The notes beneath the pieces are model-generated. The model ran no database searches. It was not told the origin of the DNA and saw nothing but the letters and a program-made list of their open reading frames with translations. Made by a program: the position numbers and the translations under genes. From Charina bottae (taxonomy: Eukaryota; Chordata; Lepidosauria; Squamata; Charinaidae): a stretch of 64,000 nucleotides of DNA. Positions 44,185 to 56,900 of the stretch are shown here, piece after piece. How positions within the stretch are numbered: the first letter of the stretch is position 1; every line of letters starts with the position of its first letter. Location: the NCBI GenBank assembly GCA_023362775.1, contig JALMGJ010000008.1:17768001-17832000 (forward strand), read 5' to 3'.

Positions 44185-44635
44185 TCCTTTATATTAAACA
44201 AATTTTCAGCATGACAAATTCAACCTGTTCCATAATCTTTACCATTACATGGGTGTATGGCAGAATAAATTAGAAATTACACAAAGAACATGAAAATAAC
44301 TATTGTAGCATTCCCCAGCCTCCCAATATAAAGAATACATTCCACATCATCCCTTCTCAGCAGCATGGTCATTTAATGTACTAGATAGGAGTCCTAGGAG
44401 CTATAGTATAAGACATCCAGAGTATACTAAGCATGGAAGACTGAATTATTAAACATATAGTGATAAACAAGCTTTGCATGTTTTCCTCTGGGGAAAAACT
44501 GTATTAATGCTAAAACTGTATAGATGTATGAGACAGTAGAGAATATGTATTGTAGAGATAGTACAGATGCATTGCATATATAAAGTAACAGGTTCAATAC
44601 GTGGAATAAAGTATTTTGTTTTATTTTATATTGTG
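44185..44635. other. Unannotated DNA
   Basis: Nothing recognised. Confidence 0.3.
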
Positions 44636-44812
44636 TTTGAGTCAGTGCTGATTCCTGACGACTGCAGTTTTCTTGGCAAGAGGTTGCATTCTTTCTAGGG
44701 CTAAGAAGGAATGACTGGCCCCAGCTCACCCAGCTGACTTTGTGCCTAAGGCAGAACTAGAACTCATGGTCTCCCAGTTTTTAGCCTTGTGCTTTAACCA
44801 CTACACCAAGGT
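44636..44812 (-). mobile_element. MIR-like SINE, variant 3' half
   Basis: On the minus strand it begins 'tggtgtagtggttaaagcac', continues 'agttctgccttaggcac', 'agctgggtgagctggggcca' and 'gtcattccttcttagccc', then departs from the 3203 family into 'ttgccaagaaaactgcag' and 'gtcaggaatcagcactgac', a 3' half known from other squamate SINEs. Confidence 0.65.
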
Positions 44813-45304
44813 AGCAAATAGTTCTGCTACCTGTTTAAATTCTGCTGATCCATTTTGGATTATAATGTGCTGAAGGAAAAACACAACCTTTAGAGTTAAC
44901 TTTGTACTGTAAAGAGAGAATATGAAAATGTTCGTTAAAGAGAATATGAAAAGCTTGAACATACATTTGGAACTCATTCTTTACAGACTGCTGTTGGTGT
45001 GAAATTACTTTCCAGGACCAAATTAAAACAAAATTTAAACTTCAGCAAATATAAGTATTTAATCAGATTTAGTGAGGATTTGTTAAACCTTCACATATAT
45101 CCTATTATTGCGATTAGTCATAATAATGTTACATATAATTGTTATGTTACCCCTATTAACTGATTAACAGGACTAGAAAGAGACGATAGCAATTTAAGCT
45201 GATTAAACAGAAAAATACTGCGTCTTATACATGGACATTTCTACATATATGGATAATATGGTGAATCACAGCATTCTGTCCTGTGATTTTAGGTCTAGCT
45301 TGTA
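44813..45304. other. Unannotated DNA
   Basis: Nothing recognised. Confidence 0.3.
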
Positions 45305-45695
45305 TGCTCTGAGGAAGGGGTGGGCAACTTGTGGTGACTGAACAACCCTCATAAAATTTTGTGCAGGGAGAGACAAAGTCTTAATGGTACAAATCAACTA
45401 GGGCTTCATCTTGCATGGTAGGAAAAACATGGAATGTGGTTTTCTGGGGCAGGGGGATGGTAGATTTCTTTGTTTTGTTTTGTTTTGTTTTGCTTTGCTA
45501 TTTACTTATGCCAGGTCTATTTTGGGACTTGCACTTTTATGTGTTTCCTGTCTCTAAAAGGAAGAAAAGTATTCTACTGATTTTCAATAATTGCACTGTC
45601 AAAATCGGTTAGCACAATCAGAGTGAGCCTGAGGGTCCCCCAAAATGGGATCCAGAAGTGACATGTGGCTCTAGGGCTATAGGTTTCACTTTTCT
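45305..45695. mobile_element. Possible hAT-type repeat
   Basis: The left end 'aggggtgggcaacttgtgg' is the usual beginning of vertebrate hAT (Charlie-like) repeats, and the right side has 'gtggctctagggctatagg', its expected counterpart. The target duplication is not visible and the ends are diverged. A TTTTG run lies inside at 45470-45492. Confidence 0.4.
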
Positions 45696-46079
45696 TTGAT
45701 TGTAGGAAAGAAAAGCTCAATAGCAGAAAACAAAGTATCTAGGCTTAGTGTTCTGTGCATCAGCCTGGGAGAGGCTCTTGTCCAAATTCTGAATCAGATG
45801 AGCCAGAAACAGGCAATATGGTTGGGCTTCCAGGGGAAGCGTGACAAACTGAAGACAGCTCTCTGATCAGGGCAAAGACCAAGGAACTGGTGAGTAGACC
45901 GGTTCCTTGGAACCCCTCCAGATAAAGGGAGGATGGGAGATCACCCATATGTGCTCCAGACATCTGTTCCCCATGAGGAGACTGCAGGACAGCAGTTTTC
46001 CATGGGTTTGAGCACTGGGAGATGATGGGATTAGTCATCTTGCCTGCACCCGCGGCAGAGACTTTTAAAGGACACTAAG
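45696..46079. other. Unannotated DNA
   Basis: The 92-codon minus frame at 45760-46038 has no recognisable domain. Confidence 0.3.
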
Positions 46080-47375
46080 TTCATAAATCTCACTTTCTAA
46101 TCACTTTTGGAAATTGCTCATTAACTATTTCTAAGCTATTAGAGACCTTCAGAATGACAAGTTTGAAAATGCCAGGTGAGTCTGCCTTCAATCTTGAATG
46201 AAAGAAACTTTTAATCATAAGCTTAAGAATTTAAAGAATCTGAAATAAACAGCAAAAGGCTAAATAAGATTTTTATCTTAGAAAGCTATAAATGGACTAA
46301 GGGTTCAGATAAAATTAGAATATTAAAACTTTTACAATAAGATTTTGGAATTAATTATAAAGTACAAACATTTTCTCATGGGAAATAGATCCTGTTTTGG
46401 TTTTTACAAGACATAACATAGATAAAGAATTCCATGATTTCAAATACTGGACACGGGAGGGGACTAAAGATTTTAGGTAGAGGAAAGATATACAGGACTG
46501 CAAAACATTATGATAATAAAAATACTGAAGGAGAGTTTTAAAGAATAGAATCAGAAAATAGTAGCCACAATATCAACAATGTCAGTAATGATGTCTGCTT
46601 CTTTGGATAGACTATGTCCAAAAGATCTTATTGAAGAAATGTCAGATGTAGAACAAGTTTTATCTGACAAGATAGAGATGGTAACAAAAGTGGATTTACA
46701 ACTGACAGGCCAAGAGAATGATTTATAAATGGATGTTTCACTGCATCTACAAAAGAACTGGCTGAGGTTTTAAAATTTAAAAGGGAAATACAAATGACAA
46801 ACCAAGAAAGTGACCTGGATAATTTTTTTCCTACTGGATTTACAAAAGAGTCTTGTTAAAACCTTGAAGAACTCTGTGCAATGGGACAAAGAAGAAATGA
46901 AGAGACATCAAATCGTAGGACAATATTTGAACTAAAGATTAAGAATGTTAGAAGTTAAAGGAAGGAATATAAAGCTGGTTTATTTGATCAAAGTTAAAAT
47001 AAGATATGTTGTTACTTCTGGCTACCCTTTATGGACTTTCTGCTGACACCAGGACCAAAAAAATGATGTTTTATGGATTTGTTTATAGATAAGAGATGGG
47101 ATATGGGATGAAGAGATAAATGTTTATAAACTTAGAGAGCGTTACTAAATTTGTTTATACTTGTTGTGATGAAGGTTGGAAGTCACTTCTTTATATATTT
47201 CTTTTCTCTTTCTTTATTATATTCTTACTTTTCTCTTTCTTCTCTTTTTCTTTTACTTCTCTTTCTTTTTCCTTGCATTTTTACTCCTCTCTATTCTCTT
47301 TTCCTTCTTTAAGTTTAATTTGTATTAGATTTTACTATTATAATCAATTTTTTAAATAAAATTATATATGTGTAT
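46080..47375 (+). mobile_element. Possible L1-related element without ORF2
   Basis: The 3' end (47150-47350) parallels the L1 3' UTR at 6495-6650: 'ggttggaagtcacttct' against 'gtagtcggaagccacctt', then a pyrimidine-rich tract and AATAAA. Upstream are broken lysine/glutamate-rich frames with no RT motif. This could be an ORF1-only L1 derivative, or two unrelated pieces. Confidence 0.35.
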
Positions 47376-48238
47376 GTATATATAAAAGAAACAGGTGATA
47401 TGGTTAAAGAAAACCCACTAATCAGAGTCTGGAGCAAACAAAGAAAAAAAGTGCATGGACTGTATAAGAACAATCTAATCAACAGCTTCTCCCAATCAGA
47501 TTATTCAAATTGAAGGTTATACTTTCTCTGTTGGATTTTGACTGGCTTCTGGTTCAGTTACTAGTATTGAAGCTGGTACTAAAGTCTAGAATAGTCCTTA
47601 TTAGCTTGAGCATTGTTCTGATATGTTGACTTCAAATCTCCAAATTCCCCAGCCAGCATGGACATTAAATTCCTACCTAGTGCTAAAACTAGTAAATATC
47701 ATAATTTATAAATCCCTTTACTTTTTATCAGTAGGAATGAAATTGGAATACTATGACCCTGTAACCAAATATATATTATTAATCAGGATTATTTTAAATG
47801 GTAGCTTAATGAAAATGCAAAATTTGCATTAGCTTGTATATATACTGTATATTTCATTTTTCAGCCGAATTCTTTAATAGCATTCATTTGTGGATTTAAA
47901 ATGATGACAAAAACAAAAGCACCACTTAACTCTTACGTGCATCCCTTGTGGATGGAGTGAGGAGAATAGTCGTGTATGCCTGTACAGGATTGGCCCCATT
48001 CACTGTCTCTTAGTTAGTTGTAATGTATGGGAGTGAGAAGTTCTATGCCACAGTATTGTAAAAAGATTAAAACTGCATGACTTCTGTTCACTAGGATGAA
48101 TCTCATTGCAAAGAAATATAGATAGATGTCAGCAAGTGGCATTTTATCAGGAGAACTCTGAAACTGATTCTGTGCCTAGCACTGGCATCATCATTAAGGG
48201 CTCATCCTGATGTCCTGTTTACTGCAGCACAAGAAGGC
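47376..48238. other. Unannotated DNA
   Basis: Nothing recognised. Confidence 0.3.
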
Positions 48239-48246
48239 CTCAACAG

Positions 48247-48682
48247 CAGTTGTCCCCAACCTTTCTGGCACCAGGGACCACTTCTGTGGGAATTTTTTTT
48301 CAAGGACTGGGGGGTGGGGTTTGCAGGCGGCAGCCAATAGCATGGATGGGGGGTGGGGTTTGCAGGTGGCAGCCAATCGCATGGGCCAGTGGGTGGGGTT
48401 TGCAGGAACTGGGATGGCGTTGGCAGAGGGTTCTGCGGCAGCGGCATCTCTCGGCTCGGTCCAGGAGCTCCACGTGGCTGGGTGAGCTTGGTTTGCGAGC
48501 TGGGGCCAATCGGGCCTTGCACTCCTCGGCCCACCTCCGCCCTTCTTTGCCGCGCACTGATAGGTGGAGGTGTTTCCCCTTCCGGCCCCCCACCAATCTG
48601 TTGCTCCGGCTCACCCTGCAGCCCACTTCCTAACAGCCCGCAGCCCACCAGTGGTCTGTGGCCCACAGGTTGCTGACCCCTG
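48247..48682. mobile_element. hAT-type MITE, complete
   Basis: Exact 8-bp target duplication CTCAACAG at 48239-48246 and 48683-48690. Ends cagttgtccccaacc and, reversed, caggggtcagcaacc are matching inverted repeats. The interior holds three diverged copies of a 'gtggggtttgcagg' unit (48314-48405). No transposase. Confidence 0.9.
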
Positions 48683-48690
48683 CTCAACAG

Positions 48691-51600
48691 TACTTTTTAA
48701 GGGATATGTCCTCTTGAAGTCTCTTTGCTTCATCCCCAGCTCTCTGCAGATGTAAACTAAAGTCATCCTTAGTTGTTCTGTTGTAGAAAGTGGTGTTTTC
48801 CTTCTTCCAACACAAAACTTGCTATTCAGGGCACCTTGATGATGAGCTTGGGGATGACATGGTCAGGGGTAGCAGTCCATCCAGCTTCAAATGGCTGCCT
48901 ATGTCTGTTTTCTTTTCCTTCATCTGCTCCCTAGGCACTGTGACTCCACTGCCATTTTGTCCTGGTTGCTAAGGAGACAGGACATGTTAAATAGTTTCTG
49001 TCCTACTAATTCTAGCAATGCATGTTCTCCCCCACCCCTTTATTTCCCCAACAGACATGTAGTGTGATTCCCTATTTGAAAGGGAATGGCAGAAGGTAAG
49101 TCAGCAGGTTCTGCTCAGACTTTTATGAGAAGCCTGACATGCGTGCTTAGAATGAAAAAAGATGTTGCTTCCAAGCATCAGGATTTCTTTTGACTATCAG
49201 AAAGGAAGTGGGATTGCCTCCGGGTTGCCCAAAGTGTTCAGCAATCAAATTTGGAATGGGGAAGAGGGATTGCATTGTTGCTATGGATGAAGAATTGGCA
49301 GTCAGAAATCTTTCTATTTACTGTGGTAGTAAGACATATGGGGAAAGGTGGTGAGAGAAAAGTGGCTTGTGAAAGAGCAGGAGACACAGTTTCTCTCTGG
49401 CAAAAAACTGTCTGCCCCTCCCCCATAGCATTATCAATCTGAAAGGAAATTGATAGTTTTGTTTGAATGGGGGTAACAGTGGCATTTGGAGAGTGATGGA
49501 TCAACAAACAAACCCATTGACCAGGGAAAGAGTGTTACTGGCAGTAGCCAGAAAACAAGAATTGTTTATGGTAAAAAAAATAAAAGAGGAAGCAGGAGAG
49601 AAATGAGATGGAGGGAAAAAAAACTAAGCTTATCATCTCTAATTAAATCAATTCCTGTAAGATCTAACTTTTGTTTGTCCTTTTTGGGCTATGTTTACTG
49701 TTCAGTGGAGGTTTGGTAAACCCCAATGGAGGTTTAGTGAAAATGCTTCCTTGGAAGTAAGAGTAAGTGAGTGCCTTGAATGAAACTAGGGGAAACAAGT
49801 CTTTTGAAACTCTCTCAGAATAAACAAAAAGAAAGTGTAGTGGTGGGAGGCAATAGGAAGGAGGCCAGGGAAGTTATCCCAAAGAATTTAAGCCCCTGCA
49901 CTCTTTTGCATGATCCTTGCCTCATCCTATGCTTTTTTTAAGGTTGTAGTTTTGTTTTTGTTGCCCCCCCCTGCCCCTTCAAGGAATGTTGATCTCAAAA
50001 GAGCTAATTCCAATGCACCTCCCCCCCAACTCAAACTCTGGGTGTGCCCAGTGCCCCCAAACTCCATCCTGCCACACATTCTTTAGAGCAATTAGGGATT
50101 ATTTTCCCCACTGATAGGCCACACTGAGTGTGAGGGGAAAGGATGGCAGAGATTCCACCAACTGCTGCTCTGAAATTGTCTCACATTTCAGGACAGCAAC
50201 AACACCCAGTTTCATTGCTGAGGCACAGTACAGCTCAGCCATGGGGCAGAACAATTTATATCAGCAGACTTTTCTGCCAACACAAGCATGGGAGGAAAGC
50301 ACCTTGAAGTGACTATCTGGATGAACCCTTAGCCTCTGACACTGGAAATGTGTGCTTCAAGTAAATCTTGCTGAGTTCACAGTAGGTCTTACTGTCAAGA
50401 GGTTTTGCATATGATTGCAGCTTAAATTGAAACTTTCTTGTTCATTTGAACTTTTAACACTAAGTAGCAGTACTGCTTTATTGGTACTTCTGCAGCTCTT
50501 CTTACAACAATATTTCTACTCCTTTTGATACGTACTATTGTAGCATATGCTTTCGTGTTAAGTTTTGTTGAACTGTTTTGCTTATTTTTTAAAAATCTGG
50601 TTTCTTTACTGTCTTGGTCATAGTTAATAGTGCCCATACTAATCAATAAGCTGATTGTTAATCAGAATACTAGGCAGACCTGTGCTAGAAAGGGGAGGAG
50701 ATGGAGGTAAAAGTCTGCTAGGATAGAGTAGAGAGAGATAATGCCATAAAGTAATGACGCTTTATTCTGCTTCATGAAGCATTTATGGCTGTGAACAAAG
50801 TTGAAAGAGAATCCCACTAAAATTGCTGGAGTTATTCCTTTACTGAAAGTGGTTTGCTGGAGGACTGCTGACAGCTGGAAGGTAACAATGAAAATTTGGA
50901 GCTATGAATCCTAACATTCACGGTTGAGTATTTTTGTGGAAAAGAACAAAAGCCAGGTTACACCATGTGTTCTCCAAAAAAGCATGAGAGCAAACTCTGC
51001 AATTGAAAAGAGAGGATTTCTCCAAAGGAATGTACAAATACAGATGTTTGGCTCTGCTGAAACTTCATTTGGCCTTGTATTAAAATATGGTGTTAATCAA
51101 GAGTGTCTTATAAATGGAGATGAGTACTGCAGCTGCCTCTTGGGCCTGCCAAATGGTGGCCAGACATTAAAGAGGTCTTAACCAATTAACAGAGTCCCCT
51201 GTCTGGAGGGTGTGGCTGGATTTTGGCCCCACACCACTTCAGCCAAGATTCAAGAGGAAACCCTTGTGGTTCAAAGGCATAACTTTTATCAAGAGAGCCA
51301 GGAAAGATTCTCCCTCTGGCTGAACCTGTAGGAAATGTGCTAAGTTTGTCTCAGCTGCAAACTCTTTCCTGCATTTCTGTGGTATTTGTTAGTGTTCTCC
51401 ATAAGGAATAGGAGAGAAATTTGCACGTAAATATGTGTTGTATTTGGCAACGTGCTTAGCGGAGCAGCAGTCTGTGGGGAATGTTTGTTTGTTTCCACTA
51501 AACTACTGTTGCCAAAGTGTTTAAGGAATACCCTCTCCAAATATTCTCAGTTTAAAAGACATATTGTATAAATGGGGTGCATGAAAAAACAATGTGTTGT

Positions 51601-52620
51601 TGCTTTTGCTAGTTATCTACTGATGGAAAGAAGAAAAAAATAATACTCGGCATGGAAAGTTCCGATACAGACAACCGGCTGAACCATTTTCACATAAGAA
51701 GTTATCACCAGTTCTGACCAATCACATAGATTGTCCAGGAAGCTTCAGAATAGTGACATTCCATATATTCTTAAGCTCTTTCTACACTGATATTACTTAT
51801 CAGATATTTGCCAAGACATCCAAGAGAGCTGGAAGATGAGCCCTAGTCTTCAATAAGGATTTTCACTTAGACTGAATTATCCAATGGTTTATAATGTTAC
51901 ATTGCAGCTTACTGAAAAATTTAATCAGACCAAAGATGAGTTGCTGTGTTGTTATTCAGTGTTTTCCTTCACTAACTGCTAACTCACAAAGGGCCATCCT
52001 AGGTCTGGAAGAGGAATTTAGAGATGTTTATGTTTAAGAATGAAGCAAATTTAGGAAAGCAAAGTATGAGAGAAGACTGAAACAGTAATAAGAAGAATTA
52101 TGGACAGCCTACCGCCTGCATGCTGCACACCACACATAGCCCTATTGTTATGATCTTCAGAGTCCCTCGCCAAGTTGCATAATTGAAATTCAATAGCAAA
52201 TCATAGATTTGAGAGTGTTGTACTTTAGGTATCTAATACCTGCAGTAGGATACATAGGATAATGGGAAAACGTTATGGGATTAAGTATGTAAATGAACAA
52301 TGTCTGGATAAGGGGAATCCACCGGCGGGATCAACATTGTTAAAATGGCAGGCACAACTGGTTATAATTGCCTGGTTGGGCCTGCCACTTTGATGCTGTT
52401 GACTGCCCTCCCCCCCACATATTGGACAGCCACATATTGGCCACCCCTGCTCAACTACTTAACCCATAGTTAAATATTTGGCTGGGTGTGTATATAAAAG
52501 TGTGGCTGGGTGTGTGTATTGGGGCGGGAGGAGGGGTAATCAATCCTGGGGGTGGTTAGCACCTTGAAGAGGCCCCTGTGAATTACATGAATTTAATTAA
52601 GAACTTTTAAACATCCCCAT
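48691..52620. other. Unannotated DNA
   Basis: About 3.9 kb without a recognisable repeat, RNA gene or coding frame; all open frames are under 90 codons. Confidence 0.4.
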
Positions 52621-52624
52621 CTTG

Positions 52625-52765
52625 GATTTTATATTTATATTGTTATTTAAGAATACTGTTTTGTATTTTAACCTTTATTTATTTTAATTTTATTGTAGAA
52701 CGCCCAGAGTCTCTCTTTGAGTGAGATGGGTGGTGACAAAATTTGAAATATAAATAAATTCATCC
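52625..52765 (+). mobile_element. L2-type 3' tail
   Basis: 'gaacgcccagagtctctct', 'gagatgggtggtgac' and 'ataaataaatt', plus orientation. Confidence 0.65.
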
Positions 52766-52868
52766 ACTTAGCCCTAACAATGACTTGAGCAGCTGTGTCC
52801 TCCACTAACTGAAGTATCTGACTTGTCTTGACTTGAAGTATCTGAGTTTCTGTGATGGCTCCGAGTGT

Positions 52869-53245
52869 TACGTCCCAATGAAAGCTCCTCATGCTAAGTT
52901 AAATGGAATGAACTTTATTAAGGAAACATACAAGCCCTAACATCGGTGAAGATCTGAATGCCCCGGTTTGGTAAACGATTGATTTTTATTGTGTTTCCCC
53001 CCTTTAGTTCAATGTGTATTGCCAGTGCTGTCAGTTTCCTTCTTGGTGCCTCTCTCATCTCGGCCGTAGATGATTGGGTTGTCTGACATTGACAGGTGTT
53101 AACGATTGCTCTCCGGCTAGCCGCATTCCTTCTCTCTGTCTCCTGCAGCCAGTATCCTGATGTGGATTGTCTGGTGCACGTGTTGGGGTGGAAGGTTCCG
53201 ATGGGGGACCTTATGCGCTCCTCCAAAATACCCTATAATCTAAGC
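52869..53245 (-). mobile_element. LTR-like segment, possibly the 3' LTR of gypsy-2
   Basis: Read on the minus strand, it has an AATAAA at about 52916-52921 (TTAATAAAG) and ends GGGACGTAACA, a CA terminus. Across the MITE it would continue into 53606-53664, which has a TATA-like TTTATAGC. It lies beyond the L2 that adjoins gypsy-2's 3' end and shares its strand. Its sequence does not resemble the gypsy-1 LTR, and no second LTR is in the window, so this is inference. Confidence 0.3.
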
Positions 53246-53597
53246 CAGAGCTTTCCAAACTGTGTGTCGCGACACAAAAGTGTGTCACCACACACAGCGT
53301 GGTGTGTCGCCACACCACCCGGAAGCGGCGGCGCGCGCATGCATGGCGGCTGCCATGCACGCGTGTGCCACCACATGCCCCCCGTGCCGCCGCACGCCCC
53401 CCGTGCCGCCGCATGCCCCCCGCGCCGCCGCACGCCCCCCGCGTCGCCGCATGCCCCCCGCGCCGCCACACGCCCTCCCGCGCCGCCACCGTGTGCGCGT
53501 GCGCCGCCGCACGCCCCCCCGCGCCGCCGCACGCCCCCCTGCGCCACCACCGCCGCCGCCGGGTGTGTTGCCAGCGGCGGCACTTTGGAAAGCCCTG
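53246..53597. mobile_element. hAT-type MITE with CpG-rich interior, copy B
   Basis: Exact 8-bp target duplication ATCTAAGC at 53238-53245 and 53598-53605; ends cagagctttccaaactg and, reversed, cagggctttccaaagtg. Left subterminal sequence matches copy A at 21118. The interior (53370-53560) is a roughly 19-bp tandem array around gccgccgcacgcccccc, GC above 80% by eye, different from the interior of copy A. Confidence 0.9.
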
Positions 53598-53664
53598 ATC
53601 TAAGCTATAAAATATAAACTAATATAAACAGTAATACATACAGTTAATGAAAAAGGAAGTTGGA

Positions 53665-53795
53665 TTATTTATTTATTTATTTATTTATTACATTTATATC
53701 CCGCCCATCTCCCCCACAAGGAGGGACCCTGGGCGGTTCACAACAAATTCAAAACAATTAAAACAATAAATATCAATAATAAACAATATAAAATT
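53665..53795 (-). mobile_element. 3' end of the L2 LINE split by the EN-RT LINE
   Basis: TTTA repeats, then 'cccgcccatctcccccac' and 'gaccctgggcggttcac', the minus-strand L2 tail. Same orientation as the L2 body at 57815-58905; the LINE between them explains the split. Confidence 0.65.
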
Positions 53796-53797
53796 AC

Positions 53798-53862
<65 letters not shown>

Positions 53863-53889
53863 CACACACACACACACACATATATATAT
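53796..53889 (+). repeat. (CTAT)n(CA)n(TA)n compound microsatellite
   Basis: About 16 CTAT units, then CA and TA runs. Its CA/TA part resembles 57808-57850 at the other side of the LINE, so the two may be the LINE's target duplication within a repeat. Confidence 0.9.
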
Positions 53890-53939
53890 CATTGGCGATC
53901 ACTCGTAGCCGAGTAAGATTGTCTTCCAAAGGTAAAATT

Positions 53940-56900
53940 TTAACGGTGAATCCGTAAGTGGCTATAAAGGCTAATTCTGGATCCGCACAACCTCCCACAA
54001 TGAGGGCATAGGTTTCCGGGTGGGAGACGGTCATGATGAGGGTTTGCCTGACGTGCCTTCCTTTTAGCTCTTTTCTCCTTTTCGCCCTGTACTCGTGCTT
54101 CTTCAAAGTCCATAGCGCCATTAATAAAGGATGACCTCCAATTGAAACGCTCATGAGTTAGGGCTTCCCAGTTCTCAATGCTGATATTACATTTTTTTAA
54201 ATTAGCTTTGAGAGTATCTTTGAATCTCTTTTGCTGTCCACCAATATTCCGTTTTCCATTCTTAAGTTGGGAGTAAAGTAGCTGCTTTGGAAGATGATGG
54301 TCAGGCATTCGAACAACATGACCGGTCCAGCGAAGTTGATGTTGGATGATCATTGTTTCAATGCTGGTGGTTTTCGCTTCTTCTAATACGCTAACATTAG
54401 TCCGCCTATCTTCCCAAGTAATTTGCAGAATTTTTCGGAGGCAGCGTTGATGGAATCTTTCAAGAAGTTGGAGGTGGCGTTTGTAGAGGGTCCATGTTTC
54501 ACAGGCGTACAGAAGGGTTGGTAGTACAATGGCTTTGTAAACAAGCATTTTGGTCTCCCTGCGAATGTCCCGATCCTCAAACACTCTACGCTTCATTCGG
54601 GAGAAAGCTACACTTGCAGAGCTCAGGCGATGCTGAATTTCAGCGTCGATGTCGGCTTTTGTAGATAGATGGCTGCCGAGATAAGAAAAGTGATCGACAT
54701 TTTCTAGTGACACACCTTTAAGCTGGATTGATGGCGCTGCAGAGGGATTGGTTCGAACTTGCTGGTAAAGCACTTTGGTTTTTTTAATGTTAATCGAGAG
54801 GCCGAGCTTTTCATATGCTTCTGCAAAGATGTTTAGGATAGTTTGAAGATCTTCCTCGGAGTGTGCACAGACTACGTTATCATCAGCATATTGAAGTTCT
54901 ATAACAGAAGTTGCAATTACCTTATTTTTTGCTTTCAGCCTACTAAGATTAAAAGCTTTCCATCTGTTCGATGTATAATTTCTAGACCAGTAGGAAGTTT
55001 CTCTTCAACAAGGTGCATAATCATAGCGATGAAGATAGCGAATAAGGTTGGAGCAATAACACATCCCTGTTTAACGCCGGATTCCACTTTAAATGGATCG
55101 CTTTGAGAGCCATTGTTATTCAGGATTGTTGCCATCATGTCGTCATGGAGTAACCGCAAGATGTTCACAAATTTATCAGGGCATCCGATTTTCAGAAGGA
55201 TGGTCCAGAGAGCAGTACGATTTACAGTATCAAAAGCTTTAGTCAGATCAATAAACGCCATGTACAGAGGGCGGTTTTGCTCCTTGCATTTTTCTTGAAG
55301 CTGTCGTGCAGTGAAGATCATATCCACTGTTCCCCTGGAAGGGCGGAAGCCATTTTGCGTTTCAGGGAGGATGTCTTCTGATACAGATAGGAGACGGTTT
55401 GCGATGATCTTTGCCAGGATTTTGCCTGCTGTGGCTAGAAGGGAGATGCCTCGATAGTTTCCACAGTCTGTTCTATCACCCTTTTTAAAGAGAGTGATAA
55501 TTATGGCATCCCTAAAGTCTGCTGGAATCTCCTCCCTCATCCAGATTTTTTCGATGAGCTTATGAAGTTGTTGTGTAAGTTCAGGCCCGCCTTCTTTAAA
55601 GACTTCAGCAGGAATTCCATCAGGTCCACTAGCTTTGTTATTTTTCATTTGTTTAGTGGCTTTACTGACTTCCTCCAAACTAGGGGGTACTGCAAGCTCA
55701 TTTCTTATTTGTTTTTGCGGGATTTGCAAGAAGACTTCATCAGCCACAGTAGAGTGACGATTAAGGAGATTGTAGTAATGCTCTTTCCAGCGCAGTGCAA
55801 TAGACTCTTTGTCCTTTAGAAGTTTAGCACCATCTACTGAGCGTAAGGGATTTGTACCATGGTTTGTTGGTCCATAGATGGCCTTTATGGCATTAAAAAA
55901 GCCCCGTGCATCATGAGCATCTGCAAAATGTTGGGTTTCTTGGGCTTTTTTTATCCACCATATGTTCTTAAGTTCTCTAGTTCTTCTTTGGACTTCTGCC
56001 TTTGCACTGGCGTAGATTTTTTTCTTAACGGCACAGTTAATATCTTTTTGCCATATCTGGAAGGCTTTCCTTTTCTTGTCAGTAATATGTTCAATCTCAC
56101 TATCGTTCTCATCAAACCAGTCCTGATGTCTCTTAGTCTGGTATCCGATAGTTTGTTCACAGGCTGAAATAATAGAAGTCTTCAATTTAATCCAGTGTTC
56201 CTCAACATTTTCAGGAAGTTCCATAGGCAGACGTTCCTTGAGAGTTGATTGAAAGCAAGCTCGTTTAATAGGATCTTGAAGGGCCAGTGTATTCATTTTA
56301 CGCCTTGGTTTTCTTCCTTGGAGCCTACGATGAGGGACAATCTTTATGGCCATCGTGGATCGAATTAATCGATGGTCTGTCCAGCAGTCATCGGCGCTCG
56401 TCATGGCTCTGGTGACAAGTACATCACGGCGATCTCTAGCACGGACAATTACATAATCTAAAAGATGCCAGTGCTTCGACCGTGGGTGCTTCCATGATGT
56501 TTTAAATTTATTTTTCTGGCGAAAGAGTGTGTTAGTAATGACAAGGTTATGCTCTGCACATTTAGTCAGAAGTAAGATTCCATTCGTGTTGCTGTTGTCA
56601 ACTCCTTCTTTCCCAATGATCCCTGGCCACAAATCAAAATCACGCCCAACTCTTGCATTGAAATCGCCCAGGAGGATAATTTTATCCTCCTTTGGTATCT
56701 CTGATAAGATGGTGTCCAGCTGGGTATAAAATTTTTCCTTGATATCCTCATCTGCATCTAGTGTTGGTGCGTAAGCACTTAGGATAGTTGCCTGTTGGTT
56801 TTTGGCGAGTTTTATTCGCAGAGTTGAGAGTCGTTCGTTAATCCCAGTGGGAACTTCTGACAAGAGCTTCACAATGTCGTTTTTGATAGCAAAGCCTACC

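Noticed and set aside
47120..47359. Hydrophobic 79-codon frame resembling a membrane protein
   Set aside because: It is the pyrimidine-rich 3' UTR of an L1-like element, which gives Phe/Leu/Ser runs by composition.
53096..53617. Long overlapping open frames on both strands rich in Ala, Arg, Pro and His (also 21149-21530)
   Set aside because: They arise from the GC-rich repeat cores of the two hAT MITEs. Every frame is open because stop codons are AT-rich; there is no domain.
54843..56167. Plus-strand frames within the LINE
   Set aside because: Antisense shadows of the endonuclease-RT coding region.
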